Below, piece by piece: positions 1-12,424 of a DNA stretch of 64,000 nucleotides. A program made the position numbers and the translations under genes. The stretch covers positions 18,624,722-18,688,721 of the forward strand of contig CM056383.1 in the NCBI GenBank assembly GCA_029718625.1, written 5' to 3'. Below the pieces are notes generated by a model that worked only from the letters and a program-made list of their open reading frames with translations, searched no databases and had not been told where the DNA came from. The stretch is from Synaphobranchus kaupii. Lineage: Eukaryota > Chordata > Actinopteri > Anguilliformes > Synaphobranchidae. Position 1 is the stretch's first letter, and every line of letters begins with the position of its first letter.

Positions 1-790
1 ACACACACACACAAATAAGGTCACACCCATTACAACAGTGAGGGCTATTTATTCACTGCTGTGTAACAATGGTAATGATTTATAACCCGGTACTACCACT
101 CTCCTGTATTAGCATCCACCAGCTCTCAGTAATCCCTCAGTGCTCAGTTCCTTTGCACGAGTAATTAGGCTGTTTGTTCTGCATGCACTTATGGGCCCTA
201 AAGGTCTGATAAACATGGCGCAGACCATGTTCCCAACAGAGGACCGCCTGGCAGACACCCAATGAATTTCTGCAGTAAACATTACTAAGTGTGTGTGAAC
301 ACACATATGGAGGTGCCTGTGAGTGTACACACACACACACGCACGCACGCACGCACACACACCGCACAAGCTTTCTAGTCCATATCCCTCCACTCAGAAT
401 AAAAAGCTCTTGTGGAATGAAAGAGTGAGTAAATAAGTGACTGAGAATGTCAATGAGTGAGATGAGGAGTTCCTGCTCTCATCTGCACTCACATGTTCAT
501 CAGTATGAAATCTTCATGGATTGTTCTCCAAGCCCCGTTCATACTTTGCATTATGGAGCTTGACAACAAAAGTTATTGTGGAGTCACTCATGTTCTGTGT
601 CCGTACATACAGGCATATTTAGAAGACCTGGGAACGCTTACATGTATGAATGAGTAACAGGACTCGCTCCTGTATTTACAGAGTTGTCAGTAAGTTTGCA
701 ATAGCGCAATATTTGCTCTGAAAGTTTTTCTAGATTTCCCGCTTGTTTTATAATTGTAAACGATTTTCTTACATACCGTTTTTAATGCCT
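1..790. other. intergenic, with CA microsatellites
   Basis: A CA run at 1-13 and a CA/CGCA run at 326-363 are the only recognisable features. The open frames here come from the CA repeats. Confidence 0.7.
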
Positions 791-794
791 TTAA

Positions 795-2439
795 AGCTGC
801 AGTAGGCAAGATTATTTTGCTTTAATTTTGGCAAAATTATAAAATTTACTCATTACATTCCAGCTATCAATAAATCAAGTGTTCTATGAAAAAATAAGGT
901 TTCTGTGAGTGCCCTCTATGAGGGCTCTGTATTAGGCTGTCAAAAAATCTCACCCCGGTCTTACAAAAACCAACCAATCAGGACCAGCTATGTATGGCTT
1001 TTTTTTTTTTTTTTCCTTTTCATCAGCACTTGGAGCAGATGGAGATTTCTCCCATGATGTGACTAGATAGCTATAGATAGCTAACGTTAGCTGGCTAGCT
1101 AACTAGCGTGTGCAAACTTAGCTATGGAAAACACAAATAAACTTCCAATTCCACCTTTACCGACATTGGCGTACACTGCCAAGCATAGTAAGAAACAGAA
1201 AACCCCGGCACAGAGGAAAGAAGTCGAATGGAAAGTGCCTGGCTGTTGGTACTGCTGTGGAAAACACAAACAAACTTACAATTGATAATATGTCTAAAAC
1301 ACACAAGCTGTAACATTGTCACTAACAAAGCTAGCTAACTGGGTTTTGTTAGCTAGCTTTGTTATTAGCAGTCTAGACTAGCATTAGCTTTTACTGTAAG
1401 CATTGAAATAATGTAGATTTACATTGTGTTATTCATTCACATTTGTATGTTCAATGGTCACACTTATTATGGTCAGTGTTGTTTCTGTGAATCAGACATG
1501 ACTGACTAGCAAGCTAGCTAGTATGGACGCCGTTGGCTGCTTCTAAGTTCTATATAAAAACTCTGCTCAAGCTCAGGAGAGTGCATGTGAGCGCGTGCAT
1601 TCGCCTGTGCATGTCTGGAGTATCATTTGGTGAGAGGGGCTTAGGAGGGAGATTGGAGGTAGGAGAGAAGCAGAGGGGAGTCTTTTTGCCTTGAATTTTT
1701 TCAAATTGTTGTTGGTTCTTGCCATTTCCTGCAGACTTCCCTACTACAGCTTTAACTTTGGTCAAACACAGCAGACCGCATATGGGACAGCCATTTTTTT
1801 GAAGGGAAAGGCAGTTCTTCCTCTTCTGGTTTCAGAGAGTGAAAGGAATTCAGGGAGCATTGCATATCTGCAAACAATTGTTAACTCCAGTTCCCTTCCA
1901 TACTCGCACAACCAACAAGAACAAGAGTCAACTCCGGTAGTCCCTACCTGTTTCGAGCAGGACTTGCTACTACTAGTTGTCACTCTCTTTCATAACCGTA
2001 CTGTGAACCTAAAGAGATACTGCAGAGCCTTTTCAAAGGCCTTTTTTACAATTTGAACTGGAACTCGTGAGTAGGTGTGGTCATATGACGATGATGTCAC
2101 ATAGTCATATTATGAATATTCATACGGTCAAGTAGTGAAAGGGTGTGTCGATATAAGTAATAATATTAACGTTAGCAGTAATACAAAGCAATTGGCATTT
2201 GAATTGAACTAGCTAGTTAGCAGTACAAGGGTCGCAGTCTCAAAGAGGAAAAAAAAAACGTTGGTCTCTGCTTTTATACCACGTGCCCAGCCGAGACCAC
2301 CCTAGGATCACCTCAACTTCACCCATTTTTATGTTAAGGATCTCATGACGTCATGAACCCCCGGAAACCAGCGTATTGGTAAGCCTACACAGAAATCGGT
2401 TTTCAATGAGAAAAGTCGGTTTTTGACTGCAGTATCACT
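795..2439. mobile_element. possible TTAA-flanked element
   Basis: TTAAAGCTGCAGTAGG at the left and the inverted TTAAAGTGATACTGCAG at the right bracket about 1.65 kb, each next to TTAA (791-794 and 2440-2443). Inside are many gctagc/gttagc steps and no gene. The short, imperfect ends make this uncertain. Confidence 0.4.
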
Positions 2440-2443
2440 TTAA

Positions 2444-3309
2444 CTGTATTAAGCACTAAAATCAGGAGTGAAAACCGTGTTTAGCTGAAATGTGAACAGG
2501 GCCCAAGGCTTCTCGAAGTGATCATAAGTTCTAATATTTAATATTTTCTTGTGGAAACGCAATGCCACTGTATGTCTCTTGTTTGCACTGTGAGTACTAC
2601 AACATAACATACCGTGTGTTCATGACCATTGTATCGATATGGTTGAACATAACGTTACCTCTGTAATCCACCATAATATTATTGCATCAACGGTATTTAA
2701 TTAATCAACAAGCCAGCTAATGTTACACAGAGACTGCCTCTTATAGCTAGCTAGCAAACATTATCTTTCAATATTGTGATTGAACAGTTTGAGTTAGCGC
2801 ACTAATTCCCCATAATACAACATACTGCAACTTCCAGCAAGTTATTAGAATCGATCGGAGTTTCTAAAAACACAAGAATTCCATGAAGCAGTGCCAGAAG
2901 AATTGCCACATAATGAGGATCAAGGCTGGATGGACACAGAATTGGTAGACTTCAACAAGAGTTTATCTGCCAGGGGGGATTCTCCTGTCAGTAAGCTAAA
3001 TTTACAACCCTCCCGGAAGGATTGTGAAAAAAAGTTTGAAGAAATCAATCAGACAAAACAAAATATTATAAACTTTTATCAATATTTTTGGATGAACTGT
3101 TCTTTTAACCCAGGGGTTCACAGGGTTGATCCATTTCAGGATTTTGTGCCAACTTCTGCTCTTTAAAAAATGCTAACATGGGGGACGGACAAGCAAATAT
3201 TAACATTTTTCTCCTGTGTTATGATGTACTAATATTTTGCAAAGGTTAAAGGATTCTGAACATTAATGCACAAGGTGCATAAACCTTGATAAAGCTGTAA
3301 TTAAGTACA
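2444..3309. other. intergenic, no recognised gene
   Basis: An open frame at 2891-3166 (91 codons, MPEELPHNEDQGWMDTELVD) has acidic, helix-like composition but no family I recognise, and it has no supporting splice or start context. It could be an exon or a relic. Confidence 0.4.
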
Positions 3310-3540
3310 CTCTAAAAAAAAAAAGGGTTCCAAAAGGGTTCTTAGCAGAGGGGTAGGGTTCTATGTAGAACCGTTTTCTTCCAAAGAACCCTTTTTAGAA
3401 GGAAGGATTTTTCAAGGGTTCTTAGGAAGGCAAAGGGTTCTGTCTAGAACCATTTTCATCTGAAGAACCCTTTTGGAAAAAAGGGTTCTTAAGGAACTCT
3501 TTGGAAGGTGAAAGGGTTCAACATAGAACCATTTTTTTTT
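3310..3540. repeat. GGTTCT/AGAACC motif array 1
   Basis: Repeated gggttct and agaaccc blocks of 7-12 bp alternate in both orientations with irregular spacing; tctatgtagaacc units recur. A known kind of fish interspersed repeat that can form many short hairpins. Confidence 0.85.
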
Positions 3541-3719
3541 ACTACATTTTTTCATACATGTATATTGCAAAAATATTTTGTCTTCATTTTAAATAGGTGT
3601 CAATGTTAGTGTTAACGTACATCAGTGTTTAAACTTTAACATTAGCGTAGATGTTTCATCAGTAATCTGATATACAGCATCCATTTTAGAACACGTTGGG
3701 AGCAATTTTCAGGCTCTTA

Positions 3720-3850
3720 CTCCAGTGCGCTGTGCGCTATGACAGGCGGTGTGGTAAAAAATGTGGCATGGAATGGAATGCTCTGAGTCTACACATACAG
3801 TACACTCAGAGCATCCCATATTCCATGTCACACCGCTTGTCTTAGCACAC
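3720..3850. repeat. 130-bp hairpin
   Basis: gctatgacaggcggtgtgg and catggaatggaatgctctga are mirrored by tcagagcatccc, attccatgtcacaccgcttg and tcttagcaca. An imperfect inverted repeat with a short loop. Confidence 0.75.
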
Positions 3851-3879
3851 ATGAGTAAGAAAACTGTGCCCTTTGTTTT

Positions 3880-4620
3880 CATTCAAACTTGCTTCATTCT
3901 CAGTAGGACTTTCTTCAGTTAGACCGTTGTTCTTACTCAGACTTGGGTCGAAGTGCTAACATTTGTGCATCGGAGTTTGAGTGACTGTGGCTCTGTGATT
4001 AAGGAACAGTTACAGGACTACTAACCTTAACGTTGCATCTAATTCTGAATTCAACGGTCTTAAATGTGTTATTTTGTAGGCTTTGGGATTTTGGATTTGT
4101 TTGCCTTGCATAGTGATTAGTGAACAGAACTGAGTGACAGGTCTAATCTAATCTACATCTCAGGATTTATTTAATGGTTTTAACATTTCTAGAGATGTTT
4201 ATAGAGGATCAACCATTTAAAGTGGGTGTTGTTTAAAACACAAACTTCAATTTAGGATGCAGTGCGATTTGAACTTGACATCAATAACTTCAAAGTCCTG
4301 CTCACTAACCACAATGCTACAGGTGTGAGTTCCATTTAGGTGGCAAACAAGCCTAGTAAAAAAATCACACACAAACCCAAATAAGCCATTTTTAAAATAT
4401 AATGACACACATAGTGGCAGTGCATCACCAGGTAGGAATCAAACATTCAATCTTGTGGTTACTAGGCCTGTTCCTTAATTTACTGAGCCACTGTCACCAC
4501 AACTCCATACAATAAATGTTTGACTGTCAAAGACTGAACCCAAGTCTGAAAAGGATGCAAGTTCAACTGAGAATGAAGCAAGTAAGAATGAGAACATTGT
4601 TTTATTAATGAATATTATAA
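3880..4620 (-). repeat. tRNA-like foldback repeat
   Basis: Sequence 3890-4055 is an imperfect inverted copy of 4430-4615 (both contain cttgcttcattctcagt and cagacttgggt). On the minus strand 4490-4430 and 4310-4245 look tRNA-like: an A-box-like gtggctcagt or tgtggttagtgagcagg followed about 35 nt later by a B-box-like gtttgattcc or gttcaaatcgc. It is probably a tRNA-derived SINE or MITE, not a working tRNA gene. Confidence 0.5.
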
Positions 4621-4796
4621 ATACTGAATTATTGAAAAAATCTGAATTAATTACTAAATCAATATGAATTATTGAATAAATATGAATAAGGTGAGGATCT
4701 CATTCTTACCCTCAAAAATAAATGTTTCCCAATAGGCTCCACATAGCCTATCAGAGTCCTTTCATATCTGCAAACAGGAAGGGGTTAGGTCTAGGG

Positions 4797-5004
4797 CAGC
4801 GGTGTCAAACTCGTTCCATCGAGGGCCGAGTGTATGCAAGTTTTTTTCTAACCATGCTCTAGTCTACACCATCTGATTCCACTAATTAGTTCACCTCATT
4901 GGTTGAAGAGCTGAGCTAATTAGTGAAATCAGCTGGTGTAGGGCACAGTTGGAACAAAAACATGCATACACTCGGCCCTCGATGGAATGAGTTTGACATC
5001 CCTG
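4797..5004. mobile_element. hAT-type MITE with 8-bp target duplication
   Basis: CAGCGGTGTCAAACTCGTTC and its inverted partner ending CATCCCTG enclose a palindromic 208-bp element. GTCTAGGG occurs exactly on both sides (4789-4796 and 5005-5012). An 8-bp duplication and CAG ends are characteristic of hAT elements. Confidence 0.93.
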
Positions 5005-5012
5005 GTCTAGGG

Positions 5013-6004
5013 ACTGAATTTGTGGGCCTCAGTGTGAGGATTGATTACTCCAGCTGGAATTTCAGAGAAACAGACTGAGAAAAGGATTTTCAACTTGACA
5101 GAAGGTTATGTTTTCTGGATAAAAGGTAAGCTGTATGTATATTATATATACAGATATAGATATACGTATATCTCTTGGGTAGCTTAAGAATTGTGTGGTT
5201 CAAGGTGCATTTTTTAATTTAATGCTATTGTTTGTTTCCTGCTTTATATTTTTTAGAGACATGGATTTTTTTACCAACTGGACAAGCCAGGAGTTGTGCC
5301 AGTGGCTTGGTTATCTATTTCCAGCACTTTTTTTTCCAGTTCCCTATGTTGAGGATGTTATCAAGTTTCATACAGAAAGAATAAGTTAAATAGCATTTCA
5401 CTGATGTTAAACTCTTGATAAAAAAGTATTTGCACACCTGGTTATTGTAGTACGGGTGCTTGAAGGATAAAGTCAGATATATAGAAAAGAGAAGTACTCC
5501 CGCACACCGTATCTTGTTTTCTGAAACGGGTCAATTTTGACCCTAACATAACAGGAAGGTTAATGGTTTATTTTATTTTATCTTTCTTAAATTCATTCAT
5601 TTAATTCAGTCAACCTGGTTTTTTTTTATTTTACTTTTGTGTTTTTAAATTAATCTGGTGTACAGAGTAGTCTGACATTAACCATCGCTTTTCTCTCTCT
5701 GCTATGTCTCTACTGCCAGAGGTCACCCAATGTAACCCATTTCTGCTGGATCTACATCACCTTTCCCATCCTGATTCCTCCTCCCTCTTACCTCATAGGG
5801 CTTCCCCACCTCATCCAACAACCCTCCAATAATTTCTAATTAAAATTGTTTGTTAAATAAAACTGTGTGCTTGCTATTCTATGTGTACGGGGAATTGGAC
5901 AAGCCTTTGTAGAATTACTGCCTACTACTGCTAATAATATACATTAAAGAACTACATAATAATAATGAAGAAAGACTAAAATAATGATCATTCACCAAAA
6001 GATA
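5013..6004. other. intergenic; possible SAM-domain-like relic
   Basis: At 5257-5387 on the plus strand the frame reads MDFFTNWTSQELCQWL, then YVEDVIKFHTERIS and a stop. W-T-x-x-x-L-C-x-W-L resembles the start of a SAM domain. An ag lies upstream (tttttag) as a possible acceptor. No other exons were found, so it may be a relic. Confidence 0.25.
5520..5569. repeat. end of a TTAA-type element
   Basis: A gggtcaattttgaccc palindrome followed by taacataacaggaaggttaa resembles the right end of the 10160-11146 element. A matching left end was not found. Confidence 0.4.
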
Positions 6005-6235
6005 TGGAGAGCCTCAAGATTCTAAATGGTTCTAGGTAGAACCATGAGAAGATAAAATGGTTCTAAGCAGAACCCTTCATAGAGGGTTCTAGGTAGAACC
6101 ATTCAAAATGAACCCTTTGTAGATGGTTTTTGGTAGAAAATTAGAAGACAGAAGGGTTATGGGCAGAACCTTTAATAGAGGGTTCTAGGTAGAACCCTTC
6201 CGATGGGGTTCTAGGTAGAACCCTTGCAATAAGTA
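6005..6235. repeat. GGTTCT/AGAACC motif array 2
   Basis: The same motif family as at 3310-3540, here with ggttctaggtagaacc repeated several times. Each unit is itself a near palindrome. Confidence 0.85.
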
Positions 6236-7497
6236 GTAATGTGTCCCTATTTTTCTTCCTGCTATAGCAATGCTTATGAAAGAAATTACCCCAACAACTC
6301 TGACACTTTAATTTAATGGAATATAATTAAATTTGATTTTATGTTCTAAAAAAACCTTTGTCACTGAAGTCTGTTACGTTGTTAAAGATGCTCTGTATGC
6401 AAATGTGGAGTCTTACTAATGTGGTATGGGTTACACAGCTTATTGTTATGCAATAAATGCAGCAATTCATCCTCAGAGCAGAGCGAACATTTGAAGATTT
6501 GAATGAAATATAAATAGCAGACCGCCTACTGCACCATCCATCCGTGCCAATATGCCATCCCACGTGTCTGTTTAGGGGTTTTCCGGTGCATACCACCAGG
6601 CCTGAAAAAGAATTCTAGGAAAAACATTGTATTCTCTTCTATCCTAAGCTTTGTAGAAAAGAGAAAATAATTCACCTGTAAACAGACACGAATATGATCA
6701 TTAAAGATAAAAAAGGATAAGAGCATATACTAAGAGCAATGATAAAACTGAATAATAGAGAGTGATGCAGGTTTACTATTTAATCTATTGAAACCACTTG
6801 AATTTTCCATTACAGTAGGATTTTACATGCGAAACGAGCATGTAAAATGAAAGACAAAATGATTAAAACCAAAGGTTTCCAGCCAGGATCTACATGGATA
6901 TCCAGTCAAATTAAATAATTTCCCTTTTTAGAGTATATGCATCTTACATAAATGGCAAAAAAATGGTCTTTATTCCACCTGGCTTTGAAAACGAATTACT
7001 GCAGTTGAAAGCCAACATGTAATCTGCTCTGCCTCCTGTCACTTGGTTAACCTTTCAATCCGATAGCAGAAAAAGCTATTTCACTTACCTCACAAACCAG
7101 AAGTGCCAGCTGACAATGGCTGTGAAGCACACCACTCAACTGTGCTGGCTGCAAGGGGCTACAACACAGCCTGTAGGTGATATGATCCACCCAGTAACCA
7201 ATTAAAATGTCCCTAGCACTTCCACAATTGCTTTTAAAGTGTATTTGCCAGGTGAGAGGGAATGCAACTTTTAAGTGGATAAATACTTATAGGTACTTGC
7301 AAAAGCAGCTTTATGTAAGACAAATCTGTCTGTAAATTCATGCTGCCTTTAAATGAATAAAATATACCTTCATCGCAAATTCAGAGACTTTAATGAGCAT
7401 GTGATCACATTTTGACAAGGAAGGCACGTATGCATCTGATCCCATAAAAAAAAAACATTTAGATATGCATCACTGCCTCTAAGCATACGTAGGTATA
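6236..7497. other. intergenic, nothing recognised
   Basis: AT-rich sequence without repeats or frames I can support. Confidence 0.6.
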
Positions 7498-8647
7498 CAG
7501 TTGAAGTCGGAAGTTTACATACACTTAGGTTGAAGTCATTAAAACTAATTTTTAACCACTCCACAGATTTTATGTTAGTAAACTATAGTGTTGGCAAGTC
7601 AGTTAGGACATCTACTTTGTGCATGACACAAGTAATTCTTTCAACAATTGCTTACAGACAGAATATTTCACTTTTAATTCACTATATCACAATTCCTGTG
7701 GGTCAGAAGTTTACATACACTAAGTTGACTGTGCCTTTAAATTTTTAACATTTGGTCGCACATCCTTTGCATGCCATGACTTCCTGATGTCTGTGACCCA
7801 ACAACATCAAAAGACTTGATATCTTATTTTCTCTTACAAGCGATACTATAACGTCTCTGCATTTGAATGGATCTCTATGGGAATTGGGGGGTGGGACTAG
7901 ATTTAGCTGTAAATTATGCTGGAACCCTATGGAATACATGATTGGTAAAATGGCTGTAAGTCATCAAGGGTATGAGGTATCAAACAAGCCTCAAACCATC
8001 ACTCTGCTGCCAGATATGCAGTAGATATGGATGGATCACTTTAAGGGTTGTTTCTCCTGACAAATTTTCCAATTGAACTCTATGGAAAAACAAGTCAGGA
8101 GAAGAAACCCTTCAAGTTATCCATCCATATCTACTGTATTTCTGGCAGCAGAGTGATGATTTAAGGCTTGTTTGATACGTCAGACCCTTGAAGCCAACCA
8201 TGTGTTTCCACACTGTTCCAGTGTCATTTTCAGCTAAATCTAGTCCCAGCCCCCGAATTCCCATAGAGATCAATTCAAATGCAGAGACGTTATAGTATCG
8301 CTTGTAAGAGTACCAGAAAATAAGATATCAAGAGTCTTTTGATGTTGTTAGGTCACAGACATCAGGAAGTCATGGCATGCAAAGGATATGCGACCAAATG
8401 TTAAAAATTTAAACGCAGTCACCTTAGTGTATGTAAACTTATGACCCACTGAAATTGTGATATAGTGAATTAAAAGTGAAATAATCTGTCTAAACAATTG
8501 TTGAAAAAATTACTTGTGTCATGCACAAAGTAGATGTCCTAACCGACTTGCAAACACTATAGTCTGCTAACATAAATTCTGTGGAGTGGTTAAAAATTAG
8601 TTCTAATGACTTCAACCTAAATGTAGGTAAACTTCCAACTTCAACTG
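7498..8647. mobile_element. foldback element 1 with Sleeping Beauty-type Tc1 ends
   Basis: TA-flanked (7496-7497 and 8648-8649), 1150 bp. The outer arms of about 250 bp start cagttgaagtcggaagttta with a second copy of the direct repeat near 7705 (tcagaagtttacatacacta), the IR/DR layout of salmonid Tc1 and Sleeping Beauty. The inside (7751-8398) is not transposase but a palindromic core shared with copies 2 and 3. No coding capacity; non-autonomous. Confidence 0.92.
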
Positions 8648-8649
8648 TA

Positions 8650-10155
8650 TGTGGAGCGTAAATTAAATAATTATTTGTAAAACACACTTGAAATTTTGAT
8701 TGACTGATAAATTTGACAGTGTAATGGAGAAATACACCAGGCACAGTTCTGAAGTATGTTCTTTTCCTGAGCGAATCCCACAAATATTTGAAAAGAGATC
8801 TGGACTATCATCACCACGCCATCGACATTACTGACAACACACTGACTTCCCCCATCACATTGTTTGTTGAAATCTCTAGCCATATGCTATGCAACTAAAT
8901 AAATGAATAAAATAATCCCGGATGTCACAAATCATTTCTCATTTATGTCACCCGATTTTGAAAAATGTTTAATTTTGTTGTTTCACCCACTTCCTTCTTT
9001 CGCTTGCCGAGCACTGTGAGGCCGCCCCTCTGAAGGTTTATGCTGACAGCGAGAAAAGCCTGGAACAATAGGATCAAGGACTGCCTCTAATCAGAGCCAT
9101 TCACCAAAGAGCTGAGCTTGAGTGCATTTCTAGCGTTCACTCATTACATGCCTCCATCTCACTACATCCATGTGTAACCATGGCTAAGGAGGTCTAAGTG
9201 GATGACTAGATAATCCAGCGATGGACACGGGCTGTGTCCCTGCGTCACTCTGAATTTATAGAGGAATCCATCAAACTACAAGAGGAGAATAGTCCTTTCT
9301 CCTGTTTACACACAATATTGACCTCAGAAACAATGAGAGCCATCTTGACTCAGCATGACAACTTGACATTGACCCTTTTTAAAAAGAATTTGTCAGAAAA
9401 TCCAGTGACCTGTCAACAAACACAGCCAAAAATGTTGGAAAGGACTTTTGGGAAGTGGCTGCCGCATGGATGTACCATGAACACAAATTTGATGTGTGTG
9501 TGTATGCATGTGTGGGTGTTTGTGTAGTGGCTTAATTTGTCAAATTTAATTTCCAATTTCAAATAGCCACTGATAGACGCATCAGACAGATGTCATTTCC
9601 CATGAATAAGCAATCTGAGTTAAGCAAGTGAAAGCTAGAGATTGAGTATGTACCTTTATGGGTACAAAGATTAAAGACTGAAGCCAGGTAGTGGGGTGGG
9701 TACAGGTGAGCAGAGAGCATTCATGGAAATTAATCCATTAAATGTTTTGAAAACCCTTTTATGCAAAGTATCAAAATAAAAATGCAGGCCTACTACAAGG
9801 TGTATACAAAAAAATGTGTTCAAAGGGCTTAAACATAGAAAGCTAAGCTTATAAACTATATTATATAAGGCAAGGTGAAGTGGTAAAGAACTGTTGGCTT
9901 CTGGCATCTTGAAACCTTTTCGGTATTGTGTTTGGAAGGTAAAAACTGAGACCCCATCTTTAAAAGGTCAAACGCCCGACAGCCCTTTCAAAATAAAGGT
10001 ATCAAAGCCAAATTAGGTTTTCTACAATGGTCTTACAAAATGGATTGCCAACTTGCTGTTATCCCATATGGCCTATATCCAAAAATACTCAAATCTCATA
10101 CTAGCTCCATACAAATCCAATGAACAGACATTCAACAAAAATTCTAAATATACAC
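8650..10155. other. intergenic, nothing recognised
   Basis: No recognised gene. A short TG-rich run near 9494-9525 explains the end of one open frame. Confidence 0.6.
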
Positions 10156-10159
10156 TTAA

Positions 10160-11146
10160 CCCTCATATTGTCTTGACATTGTACACTGCCTGGCCAAAAT
10201 AAAAGTCGCCGTTGCACCTGTCACGCATAGTGCCCACTGTACAAGCCTCTGGAGGCAGTGTTATGATCTGGGGTTGCTTCAATTGGTCAGGTCTAGGCTC
10301 AGCAACGTTATGCAGCAATAAAATTAAGTCAGCTGAGTACCTGTATGTACTGAATGACCAGGTTATCCCTTCAATGGGGATATTGACATTCAATGGGACA
10401 ATGCCAAGATTCATTGGGCTAAAATTGTGAAAGAGTGGTTCAGGGAGCATGAGGAATCATTTTCACACATGAATTGGCCACCAGAGTCCTGACATTAATC
10501 CCATTGAAAGTCTTTGGGATGTGCTGGAGAAGACTTTACGAAGTGGTTAGACTCTCCCGTCGTCAATACAAGATCTCGGCCAAAAATTAATGCAACTCTG
10601 GATGGAAATAAATGTTGTGACATTGCATAAGGTTGCCGAAACAATGCCATGACGAATGCGCACTGTAATCAAAGCTAAAGGTGGTCCAACAAAATATTAG
10701 AGTGTGCAACTTTTTTTTTGGCCAGGCAGTGTATGATGTCTTTTATGTTTGTGATCAAATTTAGCCCAAATGTTGAAACTGACACAAATCTATTGTGATG
10801 AAACATCTCATTTTAGACCCTGAGGTAAGTGAACGTTTGTGAAGTTCAAAACCTGTATGGGAAAGTACCACTGGAACCACTGAGGTAAAAAATAAAAAAT
10901 GGTTGTATATTTTCTTATATTTTATACAGCTACCCCTCAAATGAACAACCGCCAAACAACACCTTTGTATACAAAGTTGGCACAGGACTTTTGAAAACGG
11001 CATTATGGTTATTGCATGTTTACTAATTAATCCCAACAAATTGGGAAAAGTCATATAGCGTCAAGATGAAAAAATTAGGTTAACTGGTTTTTAAGAGACG
11101 TCAAACACGGAATCGGGTCAAATTGACCCAGAACATAATATGAGGG
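10160..11146. mobile_element. TTAA-type element with CCCTCATATT ends
   Basis: CCCTCATATTGTC at the left follows TTAA (10156-10159). The right end is the inverted CCCTCATATTATG followed outside by TTAT, a slightly decayed TTAA. A gggtcaaattgaccc palindrome lies near the right end. This fits a piggyBac-like element. A 548-bp Tc1 relic (10184-10731) is inserted close to its left end. Confidence 0.7.
10184..10731 (+). mobile_element. Tc1-like relic with internal deletion
   Basis: Ends cactgcctggccaaaat and its inverted partner at 10731 sit at TA sites. The transposase is reduced to its middle and end: QASGGSVMIWGCFNWSG, then an ESLWDVLEK stretch from the Glu region in another frame. The N-terminal half is missing. 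Confidence 0.88.
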
Positions 11147-11149
11147 TTA

Positions 11150-12101
11150 TGACAATAAAATGAATAAAAGAAAAAAAAATAGCAGTGAAGGAAAATATTC
11201 AGTGCCGGTAGAGAAGAGGCTTCAGGATCCCAGCACTGTGAGATCCCTGGCCTTAGTCCCTGGCCTTAGTCTCTTCCCTGACTCTGGAGATCCAATGGGG
11301 AATTACTATTTTCCCCACACATCTCTGCCAAGCTGTCCTCCCCCTGCCAGGAAAGTCTACATATCAATCCAAGAGAAGGGCTCTCACGCTGACTGCACTT
11401 ACGCCAAGGGACGTTCTGACATCCTCAGCTTTCCGTTCAAACCAGGCTCTGAACCCCTGCGCCAAACACGTCTCAAAACTGTTAGCAGATTCGTCTGTGG
11501 AAAATAGGACCATTACATTTATACACTCTGTATCACAGAAAGACCACTCTTCTGATTGATAGGTTGTTGTAAATTTACAACCACAAACATGTGCAGTGAC
11601 CTGGTTTGTATGGAAACCATAACACGGTTAACAAGTAACTAGAAATCTACTAACGCTGCTGAAAAAGTCTGTTCTATTCATGCTGAAAAGGTGTACTGTA
11701 GACATAAACAGGTAGGGATGTAGCTGAGGTGCATCCTGGAAGCCTGTGTTTAAGTGAGGCATTGAGGATAAGATTCCAAATTTTTCTGTGAAGGTCATGT
11801 ATGCCATATAATCACAACGTGATTTTTAATGAATAAATTGTGTACTCCAGACAGCAGTGGCCAGTGTTGACTTACTGAAAATAAAAATTTTAAAAAGGAA
11901 AAAAAAAACATTATCACCTTTGAATGAGAGAGATTCACATTTTGAGTGGAACAATAGGAACAATACAAGATGGCGAAGAAGAGGATAAAAGTGCTCAGAT
12001 GAAAGAAGGAAGCGGAAAGAGAAAGAAGTGTGCAGTTACCATGCCAGACGCACACACAAAGACTCGTGTTCATAGAAAATAGCCTCAACAAAGTAAAAGT
12101 A
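11150..12101. other. intergenic, nothing recognised
   Basis: An open frame at 11160-11507 has no recognised domain and a low-complexity start. Confidence 0.55.
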
Positions 12102-12424
12102 ATGGCGCTTTTCCACTACAGTGCGGACCTGTACCGAGCCGACGGCCAGTGTCCTTTTCCATATCATTCAAAGCAGGTATACCCGAGTAAACCTGAGCCA
12201 TAGCTTGAAACTTTTCGGCACTGCTTCAAAACAGGGCCGAAGCGTGCCGCTCTATCCGGGCTGTGTTGTGTAGCGGCAGTTGCTATGCGATGCGTCGCTC
12301 GAACCACGCCTTTGCACGGATGGAATACTGTTCTATGGAAATTAAACCGAACCGTGCGGAGATCACAGGTCTGTTCAACTCGGTACGGGTCGAGTCGTAT
12401 ACACCGGCTATGAAAAAGCGGCAT
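12102..12424. mobile_element. MITE with ATGGCGCTTTTCC ends
   Basis: The left end atggcgcttttccactac and the right end, read inward as atgccgctttttcatagccg, are inverted; both continue into gtaccgag blocks. GC-richer than its surroundings. It resembles a fish hAT-type MITE I recall; the target duplication is not clear. Confidence 0.6.

Noticed and set aside
109..393. Open frames of 76-94 codons on the minus strand
   Set aside because: They are produced by the CA/CGCA microsatellite and lack any domain.
1691..2056. 121-codon plus-strand frame
   Set aside because: Lies inside a candidate repeat element (795-2439), no domain or splice context, antisense frame equally open.
2891..3166. 91-codon acidic frame
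   Set aside because: Not recognised and no gene context; kept only as a remark.
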